The notes under the pieces were generated by a model that was not told the origin of the DNA, did not search any database, and saw only the letters and a list, made by a program, of their open reading frames with translations. A DNA stretch of 41,218 bases. Origin: Bacillota bacterium. GTDB taxonomy: Bacteria > Bacillota > Desulfotomaculia > Desulfotomaculales > Desulfallaceae. Of this stretch, positions 1 to 9,392 are shown piece after piece. Where the stretch lies: NCBI GenBank assembly GCA_022360435.1, contig JAKSCU010000364.1:1-41218 (forward strand), written 5' to 3'. Positions within the stretch are counted from its first letter, which is position 1. Each line of letters opens with the position of its first letter. The position numbers and the translations under genes were made by a program.

Positions 1-7
1 AGGTTTC

Positions 8-850
8 TTGCATGAAGACGAGGCGGCACAAAGAATAGCCCGGGCGGTGGCCGATAGTAATATCGCCTTCACCGAGCCCAAGGAAGGAAAAGTCAACCTG
101 GTTTCCACCACCCGGGGGTTGCTGAAAATCAACGCGGAGGCGGTTAACGAAATCAACAGTGTGGAGCAGGTAATGCTGGCTTCGCTGCACACCAACCAGG
201 TGGTGCAAAACAACATGGTGGTGGCCGGCACGAGGGTTATACCCCTGGTGATAGATGAAAAAATTATTCTGGATGTCGAAAACAGGTCGGCCCGGTTGGG
301 CCCCGTGGTGCAGGTAAAACCTCTGTCAGTTATGCGGGTGGGCATGGTTGTAACCGGCAGCGAGGTTTACAAAGGGCGTATCGAGGACAAATTCGGACCG
401 GTGGTCAAGGGAAAAATTGAAAATCTCGGCAGTTATGTTTTCAAAAAAATTAACGTCACCGACGATACCGGGATGATTGTCGACGCCATCCGGACATTGC
501 TGCTGGAAAAAGCCGACCTGATCGTCATCACCGGCGGCATGTCCGTAGATCCCGACGACCTTACCCCCGCCGGCGTTGTGGCCGCAGGCGGGCGTATTGT
601 ATCCTACGGCGCGCCCACCCTGCCGGGAGCCATGTTTATGATGGCTTATATCGGTGAAACGCCGGTCATGGGCTTGCCCGGCTGCGTCATGTTCGCCAAA
701 AGCACCGTTTTTGACCTGATCCTGCCGCGGGTTATGGCCGGAGAGACCGTCGAACGTCGCGACATAGTGGCCCTGGGGCATGGCGGTTTTTGCCTGTCAT
801 GCCCCACCTGCCGGTTCCCCGCCTGTTCTTTCGGTAAAACGTCGCTGTAG
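8..850 (+). CDS. molybdopterin-binding protein (MoeA/MogA-like domain), probably 5'-truncated by the window edge
   Basis: VGMVVTGSEVYKGRIEDKFGPVV...DLIVITGGMSVDPDDLTPAGV...GLPGCVMFAKSTVFDLILPR is typical of the molybdopterin-binding (MoCF) domain. Confidence 0.85.
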   Translation: MHEDEAAQRIARAVADSNIAFTEPKEGKVNLVSTTRGLLKINAEAVNEINSVEQVMLASLHTNQVVQNNMVVAGTRVIPLVIDEKIILDVENRSARLGPVVQVKPLSVMRVGMVVTGSEVYKGRIEDKFGPVVKGKIENLGSYVFKKINVTDDTGMIVDAIRTLLLEKADLIVITGGMSVDPDDLTPAGVVAAGGRIVSYGAPTLPGAMFMMAYIGETPVMGLPGCVMFAKSTVFDLILPRVMAGETVERRDIVALGHGGFCLSCPTCRFPACSFGKTSL

Positions 851-860
851 AACCGGTTAA

Positions 861-1487
861 TTGCATATTATGTCCAATGACACGAATATAAAAGAATTAT
901 ACCTGGCCCGGCACGGGGAGATTGCCACAGGCGGTGTCAAGCGGTTCATAGGCGGCATTGACCCGCCATTGAACGAGACCGGCCAAAAGCAGGCGGCTAT
1001 GCTGGGGGATTCACTTTCAGACGTGCGGTTCGACGCCGTTTTTTGCAGTCATTTGGCCAGATCCGTTTCCACCGCCCGGGTTGTCTGCCAAAAACAGAAA
1101 GTTTGGCCCATTGTAAACAGCCAATTGGGTGAAATTCATCTGGGGGTCTGGGAAGGCAAGTCCTTTGACCAAATCCGTTCCCTTTACCCGGCGGAATTTA
1201 ACCGGCGCGGGGCCGATATTGTCAATCACCGCCCTCCCGGCGGAGAAAGTTTTGCCCAATGCGCCGTCAGAGTTGTTGCCGCCCTGAACGACATCTTGAA
1301 CGGGCCGGTGGGCCGGGTGCTTATCATCGGCCACGCCGGCGTAAATCGGATTATTATCTGCCACCTGCTGGGTGTTCCCCTGGCCAACCTGTTTAAAATA
1401 CGGCAGGACTACGGGTGCCTGAATATTTTTGTTACGGACGGGTTCGGCCCGCAACTGGTAACATTAAACAAATGTTTGGACAAGTAA
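861..1487 (+). CDS. histidine phosphatase family protein (alpha-ribazole phosphatase/CobC-like)
   Basis: LYLARHGEIATGGVKRFIGGIDPPLNETGQKQA RHG motif and GHAGVNR second catalytic His. Confidence 0.85.
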   Translation: MHIMSNDTNIKELYLARHGEIATGGVKRFIGGIDPPLNETGQKQAAMLGDSLSDVRFDAVFCSHLARSVSTARVVCQKQKVWPIVNSQLGEIHLGVWEGKSFDQIRSLYPAEFNRRGADIVNHRPPGGESFAQCAVRVVAALNDILNGPVGRVLIIGHAGVNRIIICHLLGVPLANLFKIRQDYGCLNIFVTDGFGPQLVTLNKCLDK

Positions 1488-1493
1488 GGCGCA

Positions 1494-1543
1494 GCGTCAA
1501 AAAGCGCGTTCATTCACTCCCTGGAGCGTGCGCTTTTTGACGC
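1494..1543. repeat. dispersed repeat family, copy A1 (hairpin I only)
   Basis: gcgtcaaaaagcgcgttcattcactccctggagcgtgcgctttttgacgc; inverted repeat with the family loop. Confidence 0.7.
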
Positions 1544-1562
1544 TCGTCAAGGTACACCTTCC

Positions 1563-1660
1563 AAAAGTATAAAAAAAGTGCACTCTTTTTTAGTTCCCTC
1601 TGCGTGCACTTTTTGATACTTTTTTCCTTTACCCTTGCCATATATATGGCAAGGTATATT
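1563..1660 (+). repeat. dispersed two-hairpin repeat, copy A2
   Basis: AAAAGTATAAAAAAAGTGCACTC...AGTTCCCTCTGCGTGCACTTTTTGATACTTTTTTCCTTTACCCTTGCCATATATATGGCAAGGTATATT. Confidence 0.9.
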
Positions 1661-1678
1661 GTTCAAAAGTATAAAAAA

Positions 1679-1785
1679 TTACTCCGAGTCCACACGCCTA
1701 AAACAAATGTCATGGGGTGTGAACCGACAGGGCGGGCAGGGAAACCGGCACGCCTCCCATTATTGGAAAGGAGTGAGCCAACAAG
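1679..1785 (+). ncRNA. candidate Moco/Tuco-riboswitch-like structured leader
   Basis: ACTCCGAG ... AACCGAC ... GGCGGGCAGGGAAACCGGCACGCC TCCC ... GGAAAGGAGTGAGCC; 5' ACTCC pairs with 3' GGAGT and an internal hairpin has a GAAA loop. Resembles the Moco RNA motif from memory; not verified. Confidence 0.5.
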
Positions 1786-1857
1786 TGTTTACAGCGGTTT
1801 GCCATTTCCCGCAGCCGGTTGCCTGGAAAATTGTCGGGGTTGGGGGAGGTGGTTTGG

Positions 1858-2286
1858 TTGACAAAGCCGACAGGCAATTTTCTGGTCTCTTTCAAACCCG
1901 GCGTGGTCACCGGAATATATAACGAAAGTGAGACAAAGCTTCGTAATTTGTGCGCCAAATTCAGCGGATTTGACTGTAAGGTTTTTGATGCTTACCAGAT
2001 GTATGCCAAATTTGCCGACGATGGTCTTCTGGTCAGGGTGGAACAGAGAAATACTTTTGGCTTTGGCGCTGTCTACTTTTTTTATCCCGCGGCGGAAAAC
2101 GAAAATGAAATAAGAAAAAAAATTGTTAACAGCATTTTGTATGAAATCAAAGATAATCCCAAAACAATTACCAACGGTTATATTGTCTTATGTGACGACA
2201 AGGGAAATTTTAAGCTTGTTTGCTCCAAAAAAAGAACCAAGGCTTCACGCTACACGGTACCTGGAACACAAAAAGCGGAAGATTAA
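1858..2286 (+). CDS. hypothetical protein (~142 aa) downstream of the candidate riboswitch
   Basis: Open frame with possible RBS GGGGGAGGTG before TTG at 1858 (ORF track start 1819). Confidence 0.5.
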   Translation: MTKPTGNFLVSFKPGVVTGIYNESETKLRNLCAKFSGFDCKVFDAYQMYAKFADDGLLVRVEQRNTFGFGAVYFFYPAAENENEIRKKIVNSILYEIKDNPKTITNGYIVLCDDKGNFKLVCSKKRTKASRYTVPGTQKAED

Positions 2287-2329
2287 CCCTCATTCAGGAC
2301 ACACCATATAAATCAAACCGTTGCACGTA

Positions 2330-3595
2330 TTATTCTCGCAACCTGGCGCGAACCCGGCGCGCCCAAACCGCACCCAGTTCGGTGGTCACCTCCACCCCTT
2401 CCGGGCCGTGTTTTTCTTCCAACACCCGGCCGTTTTCATAGATCAACGGCAGCACGGCGCTCCTGTTGTAGGGCACAAAGAAAGTTTCCGTGACCCGGCC
2501 GGCGGCCAGTAACCCGGACAACCGTTGCAGCATTTGGCTCAGACCTGCTCCGTTCAGCGCCGACACCGCCACCTCCCCGGGAAGATTAGGCGGCGGCAAT
2601 ACGTTGTTCGTGTCGTCCAACCGGTCCACCTTGTTAAAAACCGTCAGGCGCGGTTTGCCTCCGGCTTCCAGGGATTTTAACACCTCTTCCACGGCTCGCA
2701 TCTGCTCTTTCATCCGGGGGTGGGAAGCGTCCACAACATGTACGATTAAGTCGGCCTCCGCCACTTCCTCCAGAGTGGCCCGGAAAGCCGCCACCAGGTG
2801 GTGGGGCAGGTTGCGGATAAAGCCGACGGTGTCGGTGAGCAGCGCGGTATCCCCGCTGGGCAGATCAACTCGCCTAGTGGTGGGGTCCAGGGTGGCAAAC
2901 AATTTGTCCTCGGCCAAAACGCCGGCCCCGGTGAGTTTATTCAGCAACGTGGACTTGCCGGCGTTGGTGTAGCCCACCAGGACGGCCAGCGGGAAAGGCA
3001 CGGTTTGCCGTCCCCGGCGCAGCAGTGTCCTGTGCCGACGCACTTCCTCAATCTCCTTTTGCAAATCCGCAATCCGTTTCCTGATCCGCCGGCGATCCAC
3101 CTCCAGCCTGGTTTCACCCGGCCCGCGAGTGCCGATACCGCCGCCCAGGCGGGAAAGCTGGGTGCCCAGGCCGGTAAGGCGGGGCAGCAGGTACTGTAGC
3201 TGGGCCAGTTCCACCTGCAGTTTGCCCTCCCGGGTACCGGCCCGGCGGGCGAATATATCCAGGTTTAGCTGGGTGCGGTCCACCACCCGGACGCCGACAG
3301 CCTCCTCCAGGTTCCGCTGCTGGGCGGGCTGCAGTTCGCGATCCACAATCAACAAGTCCGCTCCCCGGGAACCGGCCAATTCGGCCAGCTCCCGCACCCT
3401 GCCCCGCCCCAGGTAGGTGGCGGAGTCGGGACGCCGGCGGCGCTGCACGTTGCTGTCCACCACCTCGGCGCCGGCGGTTTCAGCCAAACCGGCCAGTTCA
3501 AGCAAGGACTCTTCAACATCCTCGCTTTCCATTGCCGGCAGCTCCAGGGCCGTCAATATCACCTTCTCTTTACTATCATCTTTGATTTGGTGCAA
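2330..3595 (-). CDS. hflX: GTPase HflX
   Basis: LGRGRVRELAEL..., LGGGIGTRGPGETRLEVDRRRIRKRI, GYTNAGKSTLLNKLTGA G1 motif. Confidence 0.96.
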   Translation of the reverse strand: MHQIKDDSKEKVILTALELPAMESEDVEESLLELAGLAETAGAEVVDSNVQRRRRPDSATYLGRGRVRELAELAGSRGADLLIVDRELQPAQQRNLEEAVGVRVVDRTQLNLDIFARRAGTREGKLQVELAQLQYLLPRLTGLGTQLSRLGGGIGTRGPGETRLEVDRRRIRKRIADLQKEIEEVRRHRTLLRRGRQTVPFPLAVLVGYTNAGKSTLLNKLTGAGVLAEDKLFATLDPTTRRVDLPSGDTALLTDTVGFIRNLPHHLVAAFRATLEEVAEADLIVHVVDASHPRMKEQMRAVEEVLKSLEAGGKPRLTVFNKVDRLDDTNNVLPPPNLPGEVAVSALNGAGLSQMLQRLSGLLAAGRVTETFFVPYNRSAVLPLIYENGRVLEEKHGPEGVEVTTELGAVWARRVRARLRE

Positions 3596-3708
3596 AGCGT
3601 TTCCTCCAAAATATTTTTATTGAACTTTAAATTACCACATGTCCGCCCGGTCATCAAATTGAACTCCCGCCCGTAATATATATAAATTGAATTCCGGGAG
3701 GTCCGCGG

Positions 3709-4659
3709 GTGGGCAAGAGTTTGGCGGTATTACTGTTTAGTGTTATTATTTTTTTGTTCCAGGCCGGCGCGGCCCTGGCCGAGCCTCAAATCAAAATTAA
3801 TAAGACAACCAACCAATTACAATTCCAGCGGGACGGCACAATCATCAAAACATTTCCCGTAGCCACCGGAAAGCTTCCCTCTTACACCCCCGAAGGAACC
3901 TTCACCGTGGTGACAAAACTGGTCAACCCCTATTACTCCAAACTTGGCATCCCGGGCGGCAGCCCCCAAAACCCGCTGGGGGCGCGCTGGCTGGGGCTGG
4001 ACATCGGCGGCGGCGGAATATACGGCATCCACGGCACCAACAACCCCGCGTCTATCGGCACTTATGCCTCGGCGGGGTGTATCCGTATGTACAATAAAGA
4101 CGTTATCTGGTTGTACGACCACACATCACCGGGCACCCTGGTGAGAATTATCAGCACCCCGGCGGCACCCCAAGCCGCACCCCAAACGCGGCCGGTGGTA
4201 ATAGCGGCTGAAGGGCGCCGGGTGACCGTCGATACACCCGGTTTGAGCGACGGCGACTATTCGCCCCTGCTGCCGCTGCGCACCGTGTTTGAACTATTGG
4301 GGTATACCGTCCGGTGGGACGGCGCCGCTTCCTCGGTCCACCTGTCAAGCAACGCCAAAAAAATATCCGTCTCCTGCGCCGACGGAATGGTAACAACAGC
4401 CAACAGGGCATTCAAGCTCGCCGGCATAACAACGGTCCCGGGCGCCGTCCACGGGCCGCTTTCCCTCTGGCGGCATATGCTGCCTGCACATCAAATAAGC
4501 TGGGACCCTGTAACCGGTGTCGTTACCTTTATTCGGCAAACCGGTGCAGCCCCGCTTCCCGGGCCGACTTCACCGCCTCCCGGCACTCCCGACCGGTCAC
4601 CCGGCGGCTCAGTTCCGGGTGTTTTAAAGCCCGGTGGGCCGGGTGATACTGGGCCATAA
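3709..4659 (+). CDS. L,D-transpeptidase (YkuD) with C-terminal stalk (copper-amine-oxidase-N-like) domain, secreted
   Basis: Signal peptide; GIHGTNNPASIGTYASAGCIRMYNKDV catalytic HGT..SxGCIRM; C-terminal LLPLRTVFELLGYTVRWDG. Confidence 0.92.
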   Translation: MGKSLAVLLFSVIIFLFQAGAALAEPQIKINKTTNQLQFQRDGTIIKTFPVATGKLPSYTPEGTFTVVTKLVNPYYSKLGIPGGSPQNPLGARWLGLDIGGGGIYGIHGTNNPASIGTYASAGCIRMYNKDVIWLYDHTSPGTLVRIISTPAAPQAAPQTRPVVIAAEGRRVTVDTPGLSDGDYSPLLPLRTVFELLGYTVRWDGAASSVHLSSNAKKISVSCADGMVTTANRAFKLAGITTVPGAVHGPLSLWRHMLPAHQISWDPVTGVVTFIRQTGAAPLPGPTSPPPGTPDRSPGGSVPGVLKPGGPGDTGP

Positions 4660-5422
4660 CATTGACAAAGGTGTCCGGTGATACTTCCTCGGCCAGAAAA
4701 CGCATCACTTCAGCGGTACCGGCCAGCCCGCCGGGCATTACCAGATGGCGGACCAGCAGGCCCCGCACCGCCAGCCCCCGGTCATCCAATTGCAAATCTC
4801 CCACCTGCCGGTGCATTTCCCTTACCGCCGGGCGCACCGCCGAAAAATAGCGGGGCGCGCCGGTGTAATTTGCGGCGGTTTGGTCGGCGCCGAATTTAAT
4901 ATCCGGCATGTAAATATCCACCAGCCCCTCCAACAACCGCAACATTGGCACGGCGTCGTAACCGCCGGTGTTGTACACGATGGGAACCCGCAGCCCGCCC
5001 TCCAGGGCCGGTGCCAGAGCTTGCAAAATCTGCGGCACATAATGGCTGGGAGATACCAGGTTGACATTGTGACAACCCAGGCGCTGCATTTCAAGCATAA
5101 TCCCCGCCAGTTCCCCGGCTGACACCTCTTCACCTTCCCCGCCGTGGCTTATTTCGTAATTTTGGCAAAACTCACAAGCCAGGTTGCAGTAACCAAAAAA
5201 GATGGTACCCGAGCCCCGGATGCCGGTCAATACCCTCTCCTCTCCGGTATGCCTGCCGTAGCTGCTAATCACGGCCCGCCCCCCGGCCCGGCAGAAACCG
5301 GTCTCCCCCGCCAACCGGTTCACGCCGCAACCGTGCGGGCATATGGCGCACTTCCCCAGCATGTCCCGGGCCTTTTCGGCCCGCCGGTTTATTTCGTCCC
5401 TGTTCAGCTCCTGAAACGGCAT
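4529..5422 (-). CDS. radical SAM protein, PflA-like
   Basis: FFGYCNLACEFCQNYEISHGG CxxxCxxC motif; additional Cys-rich CAICPHGCGVNRLAGETGFCRAG; start chosen at MPFQELNRDE (ORF open to 5545). Confidence 0.9.
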   Translation of the reverse strand: MPFQELNRDEINRRAEKARDMLGKCAICPHGCGVNRLAGETGFCRAGGRAVISSYGRHTGEERVLTGIRGSGTIFFGYCNLACEFCQNYEISHGGEGEEVSAGELAGIMLEMQRLGCHNVNLVSPSHYVPQILQALAPALEGGLRVPIVYNTGGYDAVPMLRLLEGLVDIYMPDIKFGADQTAANYTGAPRYFSAVRPAVREMHRQVGDLQLDDRGLAVRGLLVRHLVMPGGLAGTAEVMRFLAEEVSPDTFVNVMAQYHPAHRALKHPELSRRVTGRECREAVKSAREAGLHRFAE

Positions 5423-5535
5423 ATTTACACCACCCGACATAAATGTCCATACCTTCCAACAGGAAACTTTTTTAGACAGCCTTTGCAGGAAAACCGCCTG
5501 CCGGAGCGAATTACTAAGCATCCGGCCGGTGGCAG

Positions 5536-6675
5536 GTGACAGCAATGATTGACGCGATAATGTTGGATAAAATTATTAACGAAATAATCTACCATATTGA
5601 GAAATCTCAGGAACAAATTTATACCATTGTAGAAAATACGCAAAAGGAACACAAGAAAATTCAAACCGAACTTGACGATATAAAAAAGTCGGTAACCCAC
5701 GTGATTCAGCAGGTCGACAGATTAAGCATCAGGGAGAAAAAGGCGCGCACTCAACTGGCCAAGGTCAGCAGGGAATTCAACCGCTATTCTGAAGATGATA
5801 TCAAGAAAGCTTACGAAAAGGCCCAAAAACTGCAGTTGGAACTGGCCACCCTGCGGGGCCGGGAACAATTGCTGAGGTACAAACGGGACAGTCTGGAACA
5901 AAGCCTGCGCAACATGCAAGACATGCTGGAAAAGGCTGAGAACATGATGTCCCACCTGGGAGTGGTATTAAAATATCTTGGCAATAACATGGAGGAATTA
6001 TTTTCAAAACTAAAGGAAATCAAACAAATTCACCAAATGGGTATTAGTATTATAAAGGCCCAGGAAGAAGAACGCAAGCGGGTGGCCCGGGAGATCCATG
6101 ACGGCCCGGCTCAGTTGCTGGCCAACATCGTCATACGGACCGAATATATAATTAAACTGATGGTAGTGCAGCCTGAAGACGTCAAGAATGAACTGACCGG
6201 GCTGCGGGAACTGGTCAGGCAGAGCCTGCAGGATGTGCGCAAGATTATATTCGACCTGAGACCCATGGTATTGGATGACCTGGGGCTGAAGCCGGCGCTG
6301 CACCGCTATGTGGAAGATTACAAAAAACACTACAAAATAAACGCGGAGTTTGTTTTTTCCGGTAAACATGAGCGGTTGTCCCCCCCGGTGGAGGTGGCTT
6401 TGTTCCGCATCATCCAGGAAGCTTTAAACAATGCGCAAAAACACTCGGAAGCAGAGCATGTCCTGGTTGAAATGGAGCAGTTAAGCAACAGGATCGTCGT
6501 TTTAATCAAGGACAACGGCAGGGGGTTTAATCCCGAAACCATAGAAAAGACCAAAAGCCGCAAATGTTACGGTTTGATTAATATGCGCGAACGGGCCCAA
6601 ATACTGCACGGGGAATTCAATATTGTCAGCACGCCCGGCAAGGGTACGGTGATTGCCATCGTTGTTCCAACCTAA
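5536..6675 (+). CDS. degS: sensor histidine kinase DegS-type
   Basis: Coiled-coil sensor, EEERKRVAREIHDGPAQLLANIVIR H-box, HATPase C-terminus. Confidence 0.9.
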   Translation: MTAMIDAIMLDKIINEIIYHIEKSQEQIYTIVENTQKEHKKIQTELDDIKKSVTHVIQQVDRLSIREKKARTQLAKVSREFNRYSEDDIKKAYEKAQKLQLELATLRGREQLLRYKRDSLEQSLRNMQDMLEKAENMMSHLGVVLKYLGNNMEELFSKLKEIKQIHQMGISIIKAQEEERKRVAREIHDGPAQLLANIVIRTEYIIKLMVVQPEDVKNELTGLRELVRQSLQDVRKIIFDLRPMVLDDLGLKPALHRYVEDYKKHYKINAEFVFSGKHERLSPPVEVALFRIIQEALNNAQKHSEAEHVLVEMEQLSNRIVVLIKDNGRGFNPETIEKTKSRKCYGLINMRERAQILHGEFNIVSTPGKGTVIAIVVPT

Positions 6676-6704
6676 CCCTTTCCGGAGATAGGAGGGATTA
6701 CTGG

Positions 6705-7358
6705 TTGGATAAACTGATTTCGGTGCTCATCGTGGACGACCATGCCCTCGTCAGGGAAGGTATCAGGAAAATATTATCACTGGAACCCAAATTCGATATC
6801 CTGCCGGAAGCGGGCGGCGGAAACCAGGCTGTGGATCTGTGCCGGAAACTAAAACCCGACATTGTTTTGTTGGATATCAACCTGCCCGATATTACGGGCA
6901 TAGAGGTATGCAAGATAATAAAAGAAGAATGCCCGGAAACCGCCGTTGTCGCTCTGACCATCCACGATCAGGAAGAATATATAATTGAAATGATTCGCAA
7001 CGGCATTGCGGCCTACCTGCTTAAGGATGTCAGCCCGGATCAATTAATCAGCACCATTTTGCAAGTGGCCGAAGGCAAATCTTTTATTTCCCCGTCCTTG
7101 ACGGACAAAATTTTCAAGCAAATCAACAGATTATCCGCCAAGCCCTCGGATAACAAACCCTTGGGCTTAACCGACAGGGAAATGGAAGTGCTGTGCCTGG
7201 TGGCCAACGGCGACTCCAACCGGACCATCGCCAACAAGCTCTTTATCAGCGAAAAAACGGTAAAAAACCACCTAACCAACATTTTTCAAAAACTGAACGT
7301 TGCCGACCGCACTCAGGCGGCGCTTTGGGCCATCAAGGAAAAAATCGTAGACATATAA
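6705..7358 (+). CDS. degU: NarL/LuxR-family response regulator DegU-type
   Basis: Receiver VLIVDDHALVREGIRKIL; HTH LTDREMEVLCLVANGDSNRTIANKLFISEKTVKNHLTNIFQKL. Confidence 0.9.
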   Translation: MDKLISVLIVDDHALVREGIRKILSLEPKFDILPEAGGGNQAVDLCRKLKPDIVLLDINLPDITGIEVCKIIKEECPETAVVALTIHDQEEYIIEMIRNGIAAYLLKDVSPDQLISTILQVAEGKSFISPSLTDKIFKQINRLSAKPSDNKPLGLTDREMEVLCLVANGDSNRTIANKLFISEKTVKNHLTNIFQKLNVADRTQAALWAIKEKIVDI

Positions 7359-7388
7359 AAACCCTTCCCTTATCGGAGAGGGTTTTGC
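7357..7388 (+). terminator. intrinsic terminator after degU
   Basis: aaaacccttcccttatcggagagggttttgc stem-loop with T-run. Confidence 0.7.
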
Positions 7389-7429
7389 ATTTTCAGGAAA
7401 TATATTACCAAGGCCATGAGACCGGAAAA

Positions 7430-8530
7430 CTACACGTTAAACCGAACATTCAGTATGTCCCCGTCCTTGACAACGTAGTCTTTGCCCTCCAACCGGGCCC
7501 ACCCTTTTTCCTTGACCTTGTTCATGTTGCCCGTCTCCGCCAAATCGGCGTAAGTCACCACCTCAGCCCGGATAAACCCGCGCTCCAGGTCGGAGTGGAT
7601 CTTGCCGGCGGCGCTCCTGGCGTCCAGCCCGGCGGGGATGGTCCAGGCCCGCACCTCGTCCTCACCCACGGTAAAGAAAGAAAGCAGCCCCAGCGTGTCG
7701 TAAGCCGCCCGGGCCAGCCGGTCGATGCCGGATTGGGCCAGGCCCAGATCTTCCATGAACTCCTTACGGTCTTCAGCGGGCAGGCAACTGATTTCCATTT
7801 CACTTTGCCCGCACACCTCAAGCAGCATAATCCCTTTGCGGCCGGCAAAATCCCGCACCTGCTCCCTCCCGGGGTAAACGCCGGACCTGAGTTGGTCCTC
7901 GTCAATATTGATCACCAGGATCACGGGCTTGTCGGTGAGGAAGCTGTAATTAACCAGCAGTGCCCTCTCGTCTTCCGTAAGCTCGGAACCGTGCACGGTG
8001 ACCTCGTTTTCCAACGCCGCCAGGCAATTACGCAGCACGGCCAGTTCCTCGGCCTGCTCTTTTTTTATTTTTTTACCTTCCTCAATGCGCATAATCCGTT
8101 TTTCCACCAGGTCGATATCCGCCAACAACAATTCAAGGTGGATGGTCTCCAGGTCCCGCACCGGATCCACGCTGCCGTCCACATGGGGCACGTCGGGGTT
8201 GCTGAAAGCCCGTACCACGTGCACCAGCAAATCGGCGTTGCGAATGCCGTCCAGAAAGCGGTTGCCAACCCCCTTGCCTTCGCTGGCCCCGCGCACCAGG
8301 CCGGGCACGTCGCTGAACTGGATCCGGGCGCAGGTGGTTTTCCGAGGTTTGTACAGCCCGGACAAAAAATCGACTCTAGGATCAGGTACACTGGCCATGG
8401 CCGTGTTGGTGTCGGTTTTACCCGTCAAGTAATTGGATGTCTCCTGCCGGGAACCGGTTACCAGGTTGAAAAAGGTGGTCTTACCCACCATAGGCAGGCC
8501 TATGACAGCAGAAACTAACATTATGTTCAC
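7430..8530 (-). CDS. ychF: redox-regulated ATPase YchF (Obg-like)
   Basis: SAVIGLPMVGKTTFFNLVTG; FSDVPGLVRGASEGKGVGNRFLDGIRNADLLVHVVRAF; C-terminal TGS-like ...GKDYVVKDGDILNVRFNV. Confidence 0.96.
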   Translation of the reverse strand: MNIMLVSAVIGLPMVGKTTFFNLVTGSRQETSNYLTGKTDTNTAMASVPDPRVDFLSGLYKPRKTTCARIQFSDVPGLVRGASEGKGVGNRFLDGIRNADLLVHVVRAFSNPDVPHVDGSVDPVRDLETIHLELLLADIDLVEKRIMRIEEGKKIKKEQAEELAVLRNCLAALENEVTVHGSELTEDERALLVNYSFLTDKPVILVINIDEDQLRSGVYPGREQVRDFAGRKGIMLLEVCGQSEMEISCLPAEDRKEFMEDLGLAQSGIDRLARAAYDTLGLLSFFTVGEDEVRAWTIPAGLDARSAAGKIHSDLERGFIRAEVVTYADLAETGNMNKVKEKGWARLEGKDYVVKDGDILNVRFNV

Positions 8531-8673
8531 CCCTTGTGACAGTTGACTTAGCGGGGATTATTGTATCATGCGCATAGATAAAAATAAACCCCCCAAGCCG
8601 ATGTGCTTTGCTGTCTTGACAGATGGGTAGGTGGCCATAGTTGTCCTGTTTGCCGTTAAGCGTTTAGAACATT

Positions 8674-9135
8674 TTATGTAGATACTAACCTCTTTTTAAA
8701 GTAAACCCTTTCAAATCCATTTTCTACTTTATGGGTATATTCAGAGTATCCAAGCTTATGATAAAGCTTTATATTTTCGGTCATTTTTATATTTGTGTAA
8801 AGCCAAATTTCATGGTAATTATTTTCAGAAGAATATTGTTCGGCAAAGGCAATTAACTGTTTCCCAAAACCTTTGCCTTGGAATTCTGGAAGGATGACCA
8901 CATTGTCAAGCAACATATAACCATCAAATTTCTTTAGTACCAAAGCACCTACGATTTCCCTGCAAAATTCCCCGCAGAAAACATTTCCATCTATGATAAG
9001 GGGTAAATAATCATCAAGCATAGGGCCAGGTTTTTTCCCTATTCTAACAATGTATTTTTGATAGGACTTTTTAATACATTTGACAACCGTCGCTTCATCG
9101 GAAGGTTTTGCTTTTCTTATTTTTAATATTTCCAT
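8674..9135 (-). CDS. GNAT family N-acetyltransferase
   Basis: LDNVVILPEFQGKGFGKQLIAFAEQYS acetyl-CoA loop; IKLYHKLGYSEYTHKV. Confidence 0.9.
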   Translation of the reverse strand: MEILKIRKAKPSDEATVVKCIKKSYQKYIVRIGKKPGPMLDDYLPLIIDGNVFCGEFCREIVGALVLKKFDGYMLLDNVVILPEFQGKGFGKQLIAFAEQYSSENNYHEIWLYTNIKMTENIKLYHKLGYSEYTHKVENGFERVYFKKRLVST

Positions 9136-9343
9136 GTTTAAGTATACCTTCTTGTACCCATAATCCAGCGGCCCGCATCCAGGCGTGCGGCCATTAAACC
9201 GGCTTCTTTCGCCCTTTCAAGCCGTCACTCCTTCCTCAGTATAAATACAAAACTGCAGATTGCCGTGGAAACATTCCATTCCGTTTTCGGCCATAGTGGA
9301 AATTCTGGTTTCCGCTGATGCCTGCTGAAGAGCATAATATGTA

Positions 9344-9383
9344 GTCAGAGGGGACGGTTCCGTGACTCTCCGTCCCCTCTGAC
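9344..9383. repeat. REP-like palindrome (GGGGACGGTTC family)
   Basis: GTCAGAGGGGACGG ttccgtgactct CCGTCCCCTCTGAC perfect 14-nt inverted repeat. Confidence 0.85.
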
Positions 9384-9392
9384 TCTCTGACT

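Noticed and set aside
1604-1922. Short plus-strand ORFs across repeat copy A2 and the riboswitch-like region
   Set aside because: They run through structured non-coding elements and lack family-like sequence.
7193-8518. 441-aa plus-strand ORF
   Set aside because: Antisense to ychF with low-complexity, non-domain-like sequence; the ychF frame has clear family motifs.
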